Made by a program: the position numbers and the translations under genes | NCBI GenBank assembly: GCA_964444825.1 | Contig: CAYUIS010000070.1 | Coordinates: forward strand, 1-24,862 | Source: CAYUIS01 sp964444825 | GTDB taxonomy: Bacteria; Chloroflexota; Anaerolineae; B4-G1 | Length of the DNA stretch: 24,862 nt | Direction of reading: 5' to 3' | The notes under the pieces: generated by a model | The model's input: only the letters and a program-made list of their open reading frames with translations | Database searches by the model: none | Told to the model about the DNA's origin: nothing | Part shown: positions 7,829 to 16,000 of the stretch, in pieces | How positions within the stretch are numbered: the first letter of the stretch is position 1 | Layout of the letters: every line of letters starts with the position of its first letter

Positions 7829-8887
7829 GTGACAGCGAAACTAATCGACGGCGATGCGGTCGCCGCTCAGATCTATGAAGAGATCCAGGCCGAGGTTGCC
7901 GAGTTAAAGGAAAAGCACGAACTGATCCCCGGCCTGGCGACGGTGCTGGTGGGGGAGAACCCCGCATCCCAGGCCTATGTGCGATCCAAGCAAAAGACGT
8001 GCACCGAGTGTGGTTTTAACTCTGTGGGTGAGCATCTACCGGCAGATGCATCGCAGGAGGAAGTCGAGGCGCTGGTAAAGCGGTTGAATCAGGACGAAAA
8101 TATCCACGGTATCCTGGTTCAGTTGCCGCTGCCCAAGCATCTGGATGAGGAAAAGGTCCTGAGCGCAATCAGTCTGGAGAAGGACGTGGACGGTTTCCAC
8201 CCCATCAACATCGGCCGGCTGGCGATGAAGGGCCGCAAGCCGCTGTTTGTGCCGTGCACACCGGCGGGATCCATCGAGTTGCTGGTGCGTTCCGGTGTCG
8301 AAATCGAGGGCGCGGAAGCCGTCGTGCTGGGCCGCAGCAATATCGTGGGCTTGCCGGTCTCGATGCTGTTGTTGCATCGTAATGCCACGGTCACCATCTG
8401 CCATTCCCGGACCAAGGACCTACCTGCTACCTGCCGCCGCGCCGACATCCTGATCGCGGCGGTGGGACGTCCCGAGATGGTCAAGAAGGACTGGGTCAAG
8501 CCAGGGGCAGCCGTGATCGACGTCGGCATCAACCGCGTGTGGGTTGAGCATCCGGCGGACAGGGAATACACGTGCGCCGCCACGGGCGAGACCTTTGCCG
8601 CTCACCGCGTGGACGAGTCGGAAAAGGGCGGACGCCGCAAGATGGGCGTGTACTGCGCTACCCACGACAAGGCGTATCTGAAGGATCACGTCCCGGCGGA
8701 CGCCGGTGATTGTGAGATGATCGACCTGTACCGCAAATACAAGTTGGTGGGCGATGTGGACTTTGAGGATGTCAAGCAGGTTGCCGGTTACCTGACCCCC
8801 GTGCCGGGAGGCGTGGGGCCGATGACCATTGCAATGCTGATGTGGAACACACTGGCGGGAGCAAAGCTGGCCGCAGGGCTTGACTGA
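7829..8887 (+). CDS. folD: Bifunctional methylene-THF dehydrogenase/cyclohydrolase FolD with a ~65-residue insertion
   Basis: FolD interconverts methylene-THF, methenyl-THF and formyl-THF with NAD(P) in the methyl branch. Visible motifs are YVRSKQK with Tyr50 and Lys54 in the active site, QLPLP, DVDGFHPINIGRL, PCTPAG, the Rossmann GRSNIVGLP, and TPVPGGVGPMT near the C-terminus. The GTG at 7829 has AAAGGAG (7816-7822) at 6-base spacing. The protein has 352 residues against a usual 280-300. The excess lies at about 237-304, between VGINRV and KLVGDVDF, where most homologues have a loop of a few residues. The inserted part contains Cys249, His259, Cys276, His279, His287 and Cys295 and could bind a metal or a partner. 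The reading frame is intact, so this is a real insertion, not a frameshift. Confidence 0.95.
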   Translation: MTAKLIDGDAVAAQIYEEIQAEVAELKEKHELIPGLATVLVGENPASQAYVRSKQKTCTECGFNSVGEHLPADASQEEVEALVKRLNQDENIHGILVQLPLPKHLDEEKVLSAISLEKDVDGFHPINIGRLAMKGRKPLFVPCTPAGSIELLVRSGVEIEGAEAVVLGRSNIVGLPVSMLLLHRNATVTICHSRTKDLPATCRRADILIAAVGRPEMVKKDWVKPGAAVIDVGINRVWVEHPADREYTCAATGETFAAHRVDESEKGGRRKMGVYCATHDKAYLKDHVPADAGDCEMIDLYRKYKLVGDVDFEDVKQVAGYLTPVPGGVGPMTIAMLMWNTLAGAKLAAGLD

Positions 8888-8897
8888 GAATCTATCC

Positions 8898-8929
8898 GGG
8901 GATTGCTTCGCTTCGCTCGTAATGACAGG
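8898..8929. repeat. Dispersed palindromic repeat in the folD-hdrC gap
   Basis: The gap holds a GATTGCTTCGCTTCGCTCG segment followed by TAATGACAGG. Copies of this kind of sequence occur as short dispersed repeats in many bacterial genomes. When read in reverse it gives the telltale spurious LRAKRSNP peptide. No second copy is present in this window, so the repeat status rests on recollection of the motif. Confidence 0.5.
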
Positions 8930-8964
8930 TGGGAGGACTGGCGTTTCGGGAGGCAGGAGGGCGT

Positions 8965-9369
8965 ATGCGGGTCAAGATTTCGATTGATACGGTGCGGGGA
9001 CCCTTTGTGCGTCAGGTAGAGGAGATCAGTGGGCAGGAGTTGCTGGGTTGCAACCAGTGCGGCAGGTGCAGCGCTGGCTGCCCAGTCGTGGAAACGATGG
9101 ACCTCCTGCCCAGCCAGGTCATCCGTCTGGCGCAACTGGGGATGGAAGAGGTGTTGGAGAGCAACACCATCTGGATCTGCGCCTCCTGCCTGACCTGCGT
9201 CACTCGGTGCCCTAAGGGGGTAGATCTGCCCCGGCTGATGGAGGCGCTCCGCCAGGTAGCGCTGCGCCAGGGGGTCGCGAAACTAGATCTTGATTCGTTG
9301 CCCCCAGAGTTGGTGAAGGAGCTGCCACAACTTGCCATAGTCGGCGGTTTCAGGAAATATATCAGGTGA
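8965..9369 (+). CDS. hdrC: HdrC-like iron-sulfur protein (first copy)
   Basis: This 134-residue protein has two [4Fe-4S] motifs, Cys29-32-35-39 (CNQCGRCSAGCP) and Cys72-75-78-82 (CASCLTCVTRCP). That is the layout of HdrC, the electron wire between HdrA and HdrB. The start at 8965 is supported by AGGAGG (8955-8960) four bases upstream; an upstream in-frame start at 8929 would overlap the repeat region and lacks a ribosome site. The protein is short and almost all ferredoxin domain, without the longer tail seen in the second HdrC. It is followed by an HdrB, with a long inverted repeat between them. Electrons probably arrive from one of the HdrA proteins encoded downstream. Confidence 0.9.
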   Translation: MRVKISIDTVRGPFVRQVEEISGQELLGCNQCGRCSAGCPVVETMDLLPSQVIRLAQLGMEEVLESNTIWICASCLTCVTRCPKGVDLPRLMEALRQVALRQGVAKLDLDSLPPELVKELPQLAIVGGFRKYIR

Positions 9370-9378
9370 CACGGCGTG

Positions 9379-9442
9379 TTGATAGACTGGGATACTGGTG
9401 TTCGATCCTGGGCACCCAACCTTTGATGTCCCAGTCTATCAA
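9379..9442 (+). promoter_or_regulatory. Long inverted repeat between hdrC and hdrB (first pair)
   Basis: TTGATAGACTGGGA at 9379-9392 is perfectly complementary to TCCCAGTCTATCAA at 9429-9442, enclosing 36 bases. The loop holds a further GGTG/CACC pairing (9397-9400 with 9412-9415). The outer stem ends just before the hdrB ribosome site (GGAG, 9448-9451). As RNA it could act as a processing site or adjust hdrB translation; as DNA it could be an operator. Its role is inference. Confidence 0.5.
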
Positions 9443-9457
9443 TTCTTGGAGATGTTG

Positions 9458-10327
9458 ATGGGCATTCCATACTATCCAGGTTGCACTCTCTCCACCAAGG
9501 CCAAAGGCTACGACCGCTCCGGGCGGGCGGTGGCGGCGGCGCTGGGAATGGAGCTGGAGGAGCTCGGCGAGTGGCAGTGTTGTGGGGCTACGTTCCCCCT
9601 GATGGTGGACGATTCGATGGCCCTCATCGCCCCGACACGCATCCTCTACCAGGCGCAGCAGGCCGGCGAGCGGGTGACCACGCTGTGCGCTATCTGCTTT
9701 CACGTCTTGCGCCGCTCACAGGCGTTGCTCGATCGAGATCCCGAGATGTTGGACCGCATCAACTGGTTCACGGAGCAGGAATATCACGGCGTCAAGGTCA
9801 CCCATTTCCTAGAGTTGCTGCGGGACGACCTGGGCTGGGAAGCTCTGTCCGAGCGGGTGAAACGACCGCTGGCGGGGTTGCGTGTCGCTCCCTACTATGG
9901 CTGTCTTCTCCTCCGCCCTTATGATGAGATCGGCCTGGACGATCCGGAGGATCCGGCCATTATCCACGACTTGGTCCGGGCGTTGGGAGCTGAGCCGGTC
10001 GATTTTCCATTCAACATCGAGTGCTGTGGCTCCTACCTGATGGTCAAAGAGCCGCAGGTGCCCGAAACGCTGTCCGGCGACATCCTGACCTCGGCCCGGG
10101 AGCACGGCGCGCAGGTGATCGTCACAGCCTGTCCCCTGTGCCAGTTCAACCTGGATTATCCCCAGCGGGAGACGGAGGCTGGTCGTACCGGGAACGAGGT
10201 GCCGATTCTGTATTTCACCCAATTGATGGCCGTAGCGCTAGGCCTGCCCGAGGAGGATTGGGGGCTCGAGGATCACTACGTGGATGTCGCGCCGTTGCTG
10301 GCGGCGCTGCCTGAGGTGACGGGCTAG
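9458..10327 (+). CDS. hdrB: HdrB-like CCG-domain protein (first copy)
   Basis: This 289-residue protein has two CCG (cysteine-rich) domains, each binding a non-cubane iron-sulfur cluster in known HdrB. Domain 1 has Cys9, Cys41-Cys42 and Cys77/Cys80 (WQCCG, LCAIC). Domain 2 has Cys149, Cys189-Cys190 and Cys225/Cys228 (IECCG, ACPLC). All ligands are present. In methanogens HdrB cleaves CoM-S-S-CoB; in bacteria without those thiols the acceptor is usually unknown. The ATG at 9458 is chosen for GGAG at 9448-9451 and because the protein then begins directly at the YYPGCT motif. An ATG at 9452 is possible, and a GTG at 9398 falls inside the upstream inverted repeat and is unlikely. It pairs with the HdrC just upstream. 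Confidence 0.9.
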   Translation: MGIPYYPGCTLSTKAKGYDRSGRAVAAALGMELEELGEWQCCGATFPLMVDDSMALIAPTRILYQAQQAGERVTTLCAICFHVLRRSQALLDRDPEMLDRINWFTEQEYHGVKVTHFLELLRDDLGWEALSERVKRPLAGLRVAPYYGCLLLRPYDEIGLDDPEDPAIIHDLVRALGAEPVDFPFNIECCGSYLMVKEPQVPETLSGDILTSAREHGAQVIVTACPLCQFNLDYPQRETEAGRTGNEVPILYFTQLMAVALGLPEEDWGLEDHYVDVAPLLAALPEVTG

Positions 10328-10330
10328 GTT

Positions 10331-10941
10331 ATGACAGACGGCGGTCGAGGCGGACCTCCCAGGCGTCTCAAGCTCTTTATCCCCGGTCCTTGTCAGGTGA
10401 GTGGCGGCGTGTTGCAGGCGATGGCGCAGCCCACTGTGGCTCACTATGGCTCCGATTGGATCGAGTTCTATCAGGAGGTAGTGGGCCTCGTCAAGCAGGT
10501 CTTTCAGACCGGGAATGATCTGTTTATCGTGCCTGGATCGGGCTCGGCCGCTTCGGACATGGCCGTGGGCAGTCTGTTGTCTCCTGGCGAGGCGATTGTC
10601 GTGGGCGACAATGGGCTGTTTGGAGAGCGTCTGAGCGCAATCGCCACTGCGTGTGGGCTGTGCGTCGTTCCGTTGACCGCACCCCCCAGGCCATCCCCTC
10701 GATCCAGAGGGGGTTGAGGCGAATCCTGGCACAGGAGCCCGATGTGCGGGTGGTGGCCGTGGTCCATCACGAGACGGCCACCACTCGGCCCTTTTTGATG
10801 GAGCTTCTCTTTGCCGTGGAGATGTTTCTGCGACAGAGAGGGCTCGACGTTCCGGTAGGGGCTGGCCTGGTGGGTCTCGCTGCGCTGGAGGAGGGGACGG
10901 GAGAGACATCCATAGCCGGCACTGACCAGCGGCTGATGTGA
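10331..10941 (+). pseudogene. Decayed class V aminotransferase (alanine/serine-glyoxylate type)
   Basis: The first 115 or so residues (frame of 10331) match the N-terminus of PLP-dependent class V aminotransferases: FIPGPCQVSGGVLQAM, AHYGSDW, FIVPGSGSAASDMAV. Near the six-C run at 10681-10686 the homology jumps to another frame, continuing PQAIPSIQRGL then VRVVAVVHHETATT; one extra C would restore it. After HHETATT (about 10786) the sequence goes straight to a typical C-terminal piece (AVEMFLRQRGLDVPVGAGL) and stops at 10939-10941. Roughly 150-200 internal residues, including the PLP lysine region, are missing. So there is at least one frameshift and one internal deletion, and no active enzyme can be made. 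It begins 3 bases after hdrB, so the relic still sits in the operon. Confidence 0.8.
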
Positions 10942-10952
10942 GGAGGTAGAAA

Positions 10953-11525
10953 GTGAAGGATATCTGGCAAAACGTGGCTCGTTATCGCAAGGTAAAGACC
11001 CTGCCCAATGGTGCACGTCTGTTGTTGCGCCCGTTGACCGACCAGGACAAGCAAGAGTTTGTGGACTTGTTCGCTCGAGCGTCCGAGAAGGATTTGGAGT
11101 ACTTTCGCAGCGATGCTGGCGATCCGGCTGTGGTCGAAGGGTGGGTGGATAACCTGAACCTGAAGCGGGTATTCCCTCTCGTCGCTGTCGTTGACGACAA
11201 GATTGTGGGGGATGCGACGCTGCACTTTGGGAAGTACTATCGGCGCCACCGGGCCTGGATACGCATCTTTCTCGACCGCGAGTACCGGCGCCAGGGTATC
11301 GGTACGCTGATGCTGCGCACCCTGATAGAGATCGGCCAGCAGGTGGGCGTGCACCAGTTGTTTGCAGAGGTGCTTACCATCCAACCGCAGCTTGTCAAGG
11401 CGTTCGAGAGCCTGGGTTTCCGGAACGAGGTCACCCTGAGCGATTATTTTATGACGGATAGCGGGGACACGCTGGATATGGCGATTCTGGTCCTGCGCCT
11501 GGTGGATCGTGCAGGCGAGTTCTAG
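10953..11525 (+). CDS. GNAT family N-acetyltransferase
   Basis: This 190-residue GNAT-fold protein would transfer the acetyl group of acetyl-CoA to an amine. The acetyl-CoA pyrophosphate-binding motif is R112-RQ-G115-I-G117 (RRQGIG), preceded by a VAVVDDKIVGDATLHFG beta strand pair and followed by an AFESLGFRNEV end typical of the fold. The GTG at 10953 has a perfect AGGAGG (10941-10946) with 6-base spacing, and that site overlaps the stop of the aminotransferase relic. Its substrate cannot be read from sequence. The location beside acetyl-CoA-producing genes makes protein lysine acetylation, or acetylation of a small amine, worth considering, but this is inference. Confidence 0.85.
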   Translation: MKDIWQNVARYRKVKTLPNGARLLLRPLTDQDKQEFVDLFARASEKDLEYFRSDAGDPAVVEGWVDNLNLKRVFPLVAVVDDKIVGDATLHFGKYYRRHRAWIRIFLDREYRRQGIGTLMLRTLIEIGQQVGVHQLFAEVLTIQPQLVKAFESLGFRNEVTLSDYFMTDSGDTLDMAILVLRLVDRAGEF

Positions 11526-11556
11526 GCGGTCTGCCCTTTGGGCTGAGCACCCTCGG

Positions 11557-11581
11557 CCTGAGCTCGGGTCGAAGGCTCAGG
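11557..11581. repeat. Small palindrome in the GNAT-hdrC gap
   Basis: CCTGAGC (11557-11563) and GCTCAGG (11575-11581) form a 7-bp stem within a C/G-rich 90-base gap. The neighbouring TCGAAGGCTCAGGGCGAAG stretch resembles a dispersed repeat of the TTCGACAGGCTCAGGG type. No gene or clear promoter is seen in the gap (11526-11615). Confidence 0.4.
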
Positions 11582-11615
11582 GCGAAGCCTGCCACAGCCG
11601 CCGTGGGAGGAAACG

Positions 11616-12191
11616 ATGACGATTGCGGTTGGGACCGACCTCACGTTCAGAGATGCCGTGCGAGAGCACAGCGGTGAGGATATTCACGCTTGTTACTATT
11701 GCCAAAAGTGCACCATCGGTTGCCCGACGGCGTACGTGATGGACTACCAGCCCGCTCAACTGCTCCGAATGATCCAATTGGGACAGAGGGACCAAGTATT
11801 GGGCTGTTCTGCTATCTGGATGTGCGTGGGCTGCGAGACGTGCGGCACCCGCTGTCCCAACCATATCCGGCTGGCGCCGGTGATGGACACGCTACGACAG
11901 ATGGCGCTCGCGGGGGATTACAAACCAGAGCCGGCCATTCATGCGCTACATCGTTCCTTCCTTGATAGCATCAAGCTGTTGGGGCGAGTGTACGAGCTGG
12001 GCCTGATCATGGAGTTCAAGACATTGGGCCTGCTGGCAGGGGGGCCTAAGGTCCTGTTCCGTGGATTAAGCTCTGACATAAAGCTAGGGGCCACGCTCTT
12101 TTTCAAGGGCAAGTTTGGGATCCTACCAGAGCGGGTGAAGCGGATGGGCGAGGTGGCAAAGCTGTACGAGGAGGCTGCCCGTGAGCAGTGA
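11616..12191 (+). CDS. hdrC: HdrC-like iron-sulfur protein (second copy)
   Basis: This 191-residue HdrC has [4Fe-4S] motifs at Cys26-29-32-36 (CYYCQKCTIGCP) and Cys70-73-76-80 (CVGCETCGTRCP). A C-terminal extension of about 100 residues, absent in the first copy, is amphipathic with KLLGRVYELGLIMEFKT and resembles the tail found in bacterial HdrC proteins. The ATG at 11616 has GGGAGG (11605-11610) at 5-base spacing. The gene overlaps the following hdrB by 11 bases, so the two are surely co-translated. With hdrB and hdrA next to it, this is the best candidate for a standard HdrABC core in this window. Confidence 0.92.
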   Translation: MTIAVGTDLTFRDAVREHSGEDIHACYYCQKCTIGCPTAYVMDYQPAQLLRMIQLGQRDQVLGCSAIWMCVGCETCGTRCPNHIRLAPVMDTLRQMALAGDYKPEPAIHALHRSFLDSIKLLGRVYELGLIMEFKTLGLLAGGPKVLFRGLSSDIKLGATLFFKGKFGILPERVKRMGEVAKLYEEAAREQ

Positions 12192-13065
12192 ATGTACGTA
12201 CTCATACTATCCTGGCTGTACGGGGGAGACCACATCGGTCGAGTTTGACCATTCTGCCAGGGCTGTATGCGAGGCCGTGGGGATCGAATTGCTGGAGCTG
12301 GAGGACTGGAACTGCTGCGGGGCCTCGTCAGCACATAGCCTCAACCACGAGCTGTCGCTTTCGTTGCCCGGGCGCAACGTGGCACTGGCTCAGAAAGCTG
12401 GACTGGACATCATCATTCCCTGCCCGGCTTGCTATCAGAACAGCCTGTCTGCCGACAACGCATTCCGCCAGGATGAGGCGTGGCGGCGTAGGATGGAAGG
12501 GCTGCTGGATTTCCAGTATGTGGGCAAAGGACGCCCCCGCCATATCCTGGATGTCTTTACACACGACCTGGATATCGAGTCATTCAGGGCGCGGGTGACC
12601 CGGCCGTTGGAGGGCTTGAAAGTGGCGTGCTACTATGGCTGTGTGTTGGTGCGCCCGCCGGAAAAGACCGGCTGGGACGACCCAGAGCACCCCACGACGA
12701 TGGATCAAATGATGGCAGCGGTGGGTGCGACGCCTGTGGATTGGTCGTACAAGGTCGATTGCTGCGGGGCGAGCATGACTTTTCCGATGGGTGAGGTGGT
12801 GACGAACCTATCGACCAAAATCGTCGAGGGGGCTATCGAGGCCGGGGCCGATTGTATCGCTGCGGCCTGTGGCATCTGCCAGATCAACCTGGACACCCGG
12901 CAGGCGGCTCAAACAAACTTGCCGATCTTTTACTTCACCGAGCTGATGGGCCTGGCCTTTGGTTGGTCCGGGGTGGGGAAGGTGTTTGGCAAGCACGCTG
13001 TGGACCCGCGGCCGCTGCTCAGGGAGCGTCGACTCCTAGACCCTAAGGGTTTCCAAAACCCTTAG
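12181..13065 (+). CDS. hdrB: HdrB-like CCG-domain protein (second copy)
   Basis: This 294-residue HdrB has both CCG domains intact: Cys13, Cys45-Cys46 and Cys81/Cys84 in the first, and Cys154, Cys194-Cys195 and Cys230/Cys233 in the second. It would carry the two non-cubane clusters and act as the catalytic or terminal electron-accepting subunit. The GTG at 12181 follows GAGGAGG (12168-12174) by 6 bases and overlaps the hdrC end. The last nine residues (286-294) and the TAG stop are written by a 33-base palindromic repeat (13038-13070), so the natural C-terminus seems to have been replaced or extended by repeat insertion. It is clearly paralogous to the first HdrB, sharing YYPGCT, WxCCGA and RPLxGL-YYGC blocks, but diverged. 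Confidence 0.92.
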   Translation: MSSECTYSYYPGCTGETTSVEFDHSARAVCEAVGIELLELEDWNCCGASSAHSLNHELSLSLPGRNVALAQKAGLDIIIPCPACYQNSLSADNAFRQDEAWRRRMEGLLDFQYVGKGRPRHILDVFTHDLDIESFRARVTRPLEGLKVACYYGCVLVRPPEKTGWDDPEHPTTMDQMMAAVGATPVDWSYKVDCCGASMTFPMGEVVTNLSTKIVEGAIEAGADCIAAACGICQINLDTRQAAQTNLPIFYFTELMGLAFGWSGVGKVFGKHAVDPRPLLRERRLLDPKGFQNP

Positions 13066-13070
13066 GGTCT
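13038..13070. repeat. Perfect 15-bp palindrome overlapping the hdrB stop
   Basis: AGACCCTAAGGGTTT (13038-13052) is the exact reverse complement of AAACCCTTAGGGTCT (13056-13070), with loop CCA. The TAG stop of hdrB lies in the right arm and the hdrA ribosome site (GGAGG, 13075-13079) begins five bases after it. It looks like a dispersed miniature palindromic element. It may also form an mRNA hairpin separating hdrB from hdrA. Confidence 0.65.
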
Positions 13071-13083
13071 CCTTGGAGGATAT

Positions 13084-16000
13084 ATGACCGACAACAACGA
13101 GTCTTCACTGAATCGATCGGTGCTGGTGGTCGGTGCTGGCATCGGCGGGATGCAGTCGGCGCTTTTGTTAGCCGAGGCGGGACACAAGGTCTATTTACTT
13201 GATAGTGCACCTGGTATCGGCGGCTCGATGCACCTGCTCGATCTGACATTTCCCACCAATTCCTGTGGCCTGTGTTTGATGTTGCCCGGGCGGGCCGCTT
13301 ACTGTCCCACCATTGAGTGCGACCTGCACCCCAACATCGAGATCTTGCCCTACGCCGAGGTGGTCGGCGTGGAGGGGCAGCCTGGGGATTTCACCGTTAC
13401 GGTGCGCCACAAGCCGCGTTATGTGCGGGTGGATCTGTGCAACAACTGTGGCCTGTGCGCTTTGGCTTGTCCGGTCGAACGGCCTGACCGATACGAGGGT
13501 GAACTGGACAATAAGAGGGCGATCTATCGCCCTCCGACGCGGGCGATCCCTCCGGCCTATGTCATCGATATGGACTATTGCACTCGCTGCGGCAAGTGTG
13601 TCGAGGTCTGCCCCACGTCCGCGGTCGAATTGGAGATGCAAGAAAGCCAGTCGCAGGTCAACGCGGGGGCCATCATCCTCAGCCCTGGTTTTGAGCCCTT
13701 TGATGCGCGCCGCAAGGGAGAGTACGGCTACGGTCACTATGACAACGTCTTGACCAGTATCCAGTTCGAGCGCCTGGTCAGCATCTCGGGGTCCACAGGG
13801 GCCACCATATTGCGTCCTTCGGATGGCCAGACGCCACGGCGTGTCGCCTTCATCCAGTGTGTTGGATCGCGGGATGACGCTATCGGGTGTGGGTACTGCT
13901 CCTCGGTATGTTGTATGTATACGGCCAAGCAGGTGGCGGTGGCCAAGCAGATCCAGGCCGACCTGGACGTGACGGTTTTCTTTATGGACGTTCGCGCCCA
14001 CGGCAAGGATTTCGACGAGTACTTTGACCGGGTCGAGGCGCTCCCTGGCGTGACCTACCGGCGGTGTATGGTCTCCTCAGTCCACCAGTATCAGCAGACG
14101 CGGAATCTGAGGCTGGACTATGTGACGGAAGATGGGACACCCCAGGATGAGGATTTCGACATGGTCGTGTTGGCGGTTGGTTTTGCACCGCCATTGGGCT
14201 ACCAGCAGTTGGGGCAGGTGTTGGGTGTCGAGTTGAATCCGTATGGTTTCTGTGTCGCGGACACCTTTGCCCCCAACGAGAGCAATCGCCCAGGTGTTCT
14301 GGTGAGTGGTGCGTTCCGAGAGCCGAAGGACATCCCGGAGACGGTGGTGGAGGCATCGGCAGTGGCTGCCAGTGCCGCATGTCTCGTGGGTCCGGTTAGC
14401 CAATTGTCCCCCGATGAGACAGAGGAGCGGGATGTGGGCGAGGAGTGGCCTCGCGTTGGTGTTTTCCTCTGCAACTGCCGGGGCGAGATCGGTGAGGTGG
14501 TTGATCTGGAGGCACTTGCCGCTCACGCGCGGGGTCTGCGGGATGTAGTGGTGGTCCAGTCGCTCGATAATGCCTGTCTTGCGAGTGGGATGGCGCAGAT
14601 TGGCCAGGCGGTGAGGGAGCACGAACTCAACCGGGTGGTCCTGGCCGGGTGCGCTGCGCGCCTCTACGAGTCTGCCTTCGACAGGATGATGCGGGAGGCC
14701 GGGCTGAACCCCGGTCTGTTGGAGCGGGTCAATCTGCGTGGGGAGATCGCCTGGGTGCACTCGGGGAATGGCTCCAGCGCTGCTGCCGACAGAAAAGCCA
14801 GGGACCTGGTGGAAATGGGCCTGGCCAGTGCCCGTCTGCGCAAGCCCGTGCACCCGGTGGTGGAGGAGGTGACGCAACGGGCACTGGTGATCGGAGGGGG
14901 GTTGGCGGGAATGGCCGCTGCCCTGAGCCTGAGCGAGATGGGATATGGCGTGGACCTGGTGGAGCGGTCTGCGGAATTGGGTGGTCAACTGCGCGAGCTG
15001 CGGTACACCCTGGTGGAGGAGGATGACCCGCCTGCTTTTCTATCCTCTCTGGTCGAGCGGGTCGAGGGTGACGAGCGTATTCACATCTACCGTGAGGCGC
15101 AGGTGGAGGATGTCTCCGGGTGGGCCGGGCAGTTTCAAACGACCGTGGCCCTCTCCAATGGGGAGGCTGGGCAGACGGAGACGTTGCAGCATGGCGTTGT
15201 CATCGTCGCCACTGGCGGTCACGAGGTCACGCCGAGCGAATATCTCTATGGACAGGATCAGCGGGTCATCACGCAGAGGGAGCTGGAGAACAAGCTGGCC
15301 GATGGCGAAAAAGTGCCCTCGAACGTGGTGATGATCCAGTGTGTGGGTTCGCGGGAACCGGAGCGCCCGTATTGCAGCCGTATCTGTTGTTCGAAGGCCG
15401 TCGCCAATGGACTCAAGATCAAAGAGCAGAATCCAGGGGCGAACGTCTTTGTTCTCTATCGCGAGATGCGCACTTATGGGTTTCGGGAGGACTATTATCG
15501 GGAGGCCCGCAGAAAGGGCGTGGTATTCCTGCGCTACGAGCTACCGGACAAGCCTCAGGTGTCGGGAAATGGAGATGGCCTGTCAGTCAAGCTGAAGGAA
15601 CCCATCACTGGGGAGGACGTGGTCATCAATGCGGGGATGCTGGTGCTGAGCACGGGGATCGAGCCGAACGACAGCCAGGCGCTGGCTGACGTGCTGGGTC
15701 TCTCGCTGGACAAAAATGGCTTCTTCCAGGAGGAATACCCCAAGATGCGCCCCCTCGATTTTGAGCGGCGTGGTTTCTTCCTGTGCGGTCTGGCCCACTC
15801 GCCCCGTGCCGCCGACGAGACCATCGCGCAGGCGCAGGGCGCGGCGATGCGGGCGGCGACGGTGCTGGCGAAGCAGAACTTGTACAGTCTACCCACCGTG
15901 GCCAGTGTCAATATCAAGCGCTGTTCAGCGTGCGGCCTGTGTGTGGAGGTATGCCCCTTTGGCGCGCGGGTGATGGAGCCGGGAGCGCACTACGCCCAGG

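Noticed and set aside
8788..9135. A - strand frame over the folD-hdrC gap
   Set aside because: It contains the LRAKRSNP peptide that marks a translated dispersed repeat, not a real protein.
9398..9457. Upstream GTG start for the first HdrB
   Set aside because: It would add 20 residues encoded by the inverted repeat at 9379-9442 and lacks a ribosome site; the ATG at 9458 begins right at the family's YYPGCT motif.
8965..12191. The two hdrCB pairs as a recent tandem duplication
   Set aside because: The proteins share motifs but differ in length and most positions, including the long HdrC tail, so the duplication is old or the pairs were gained separately.
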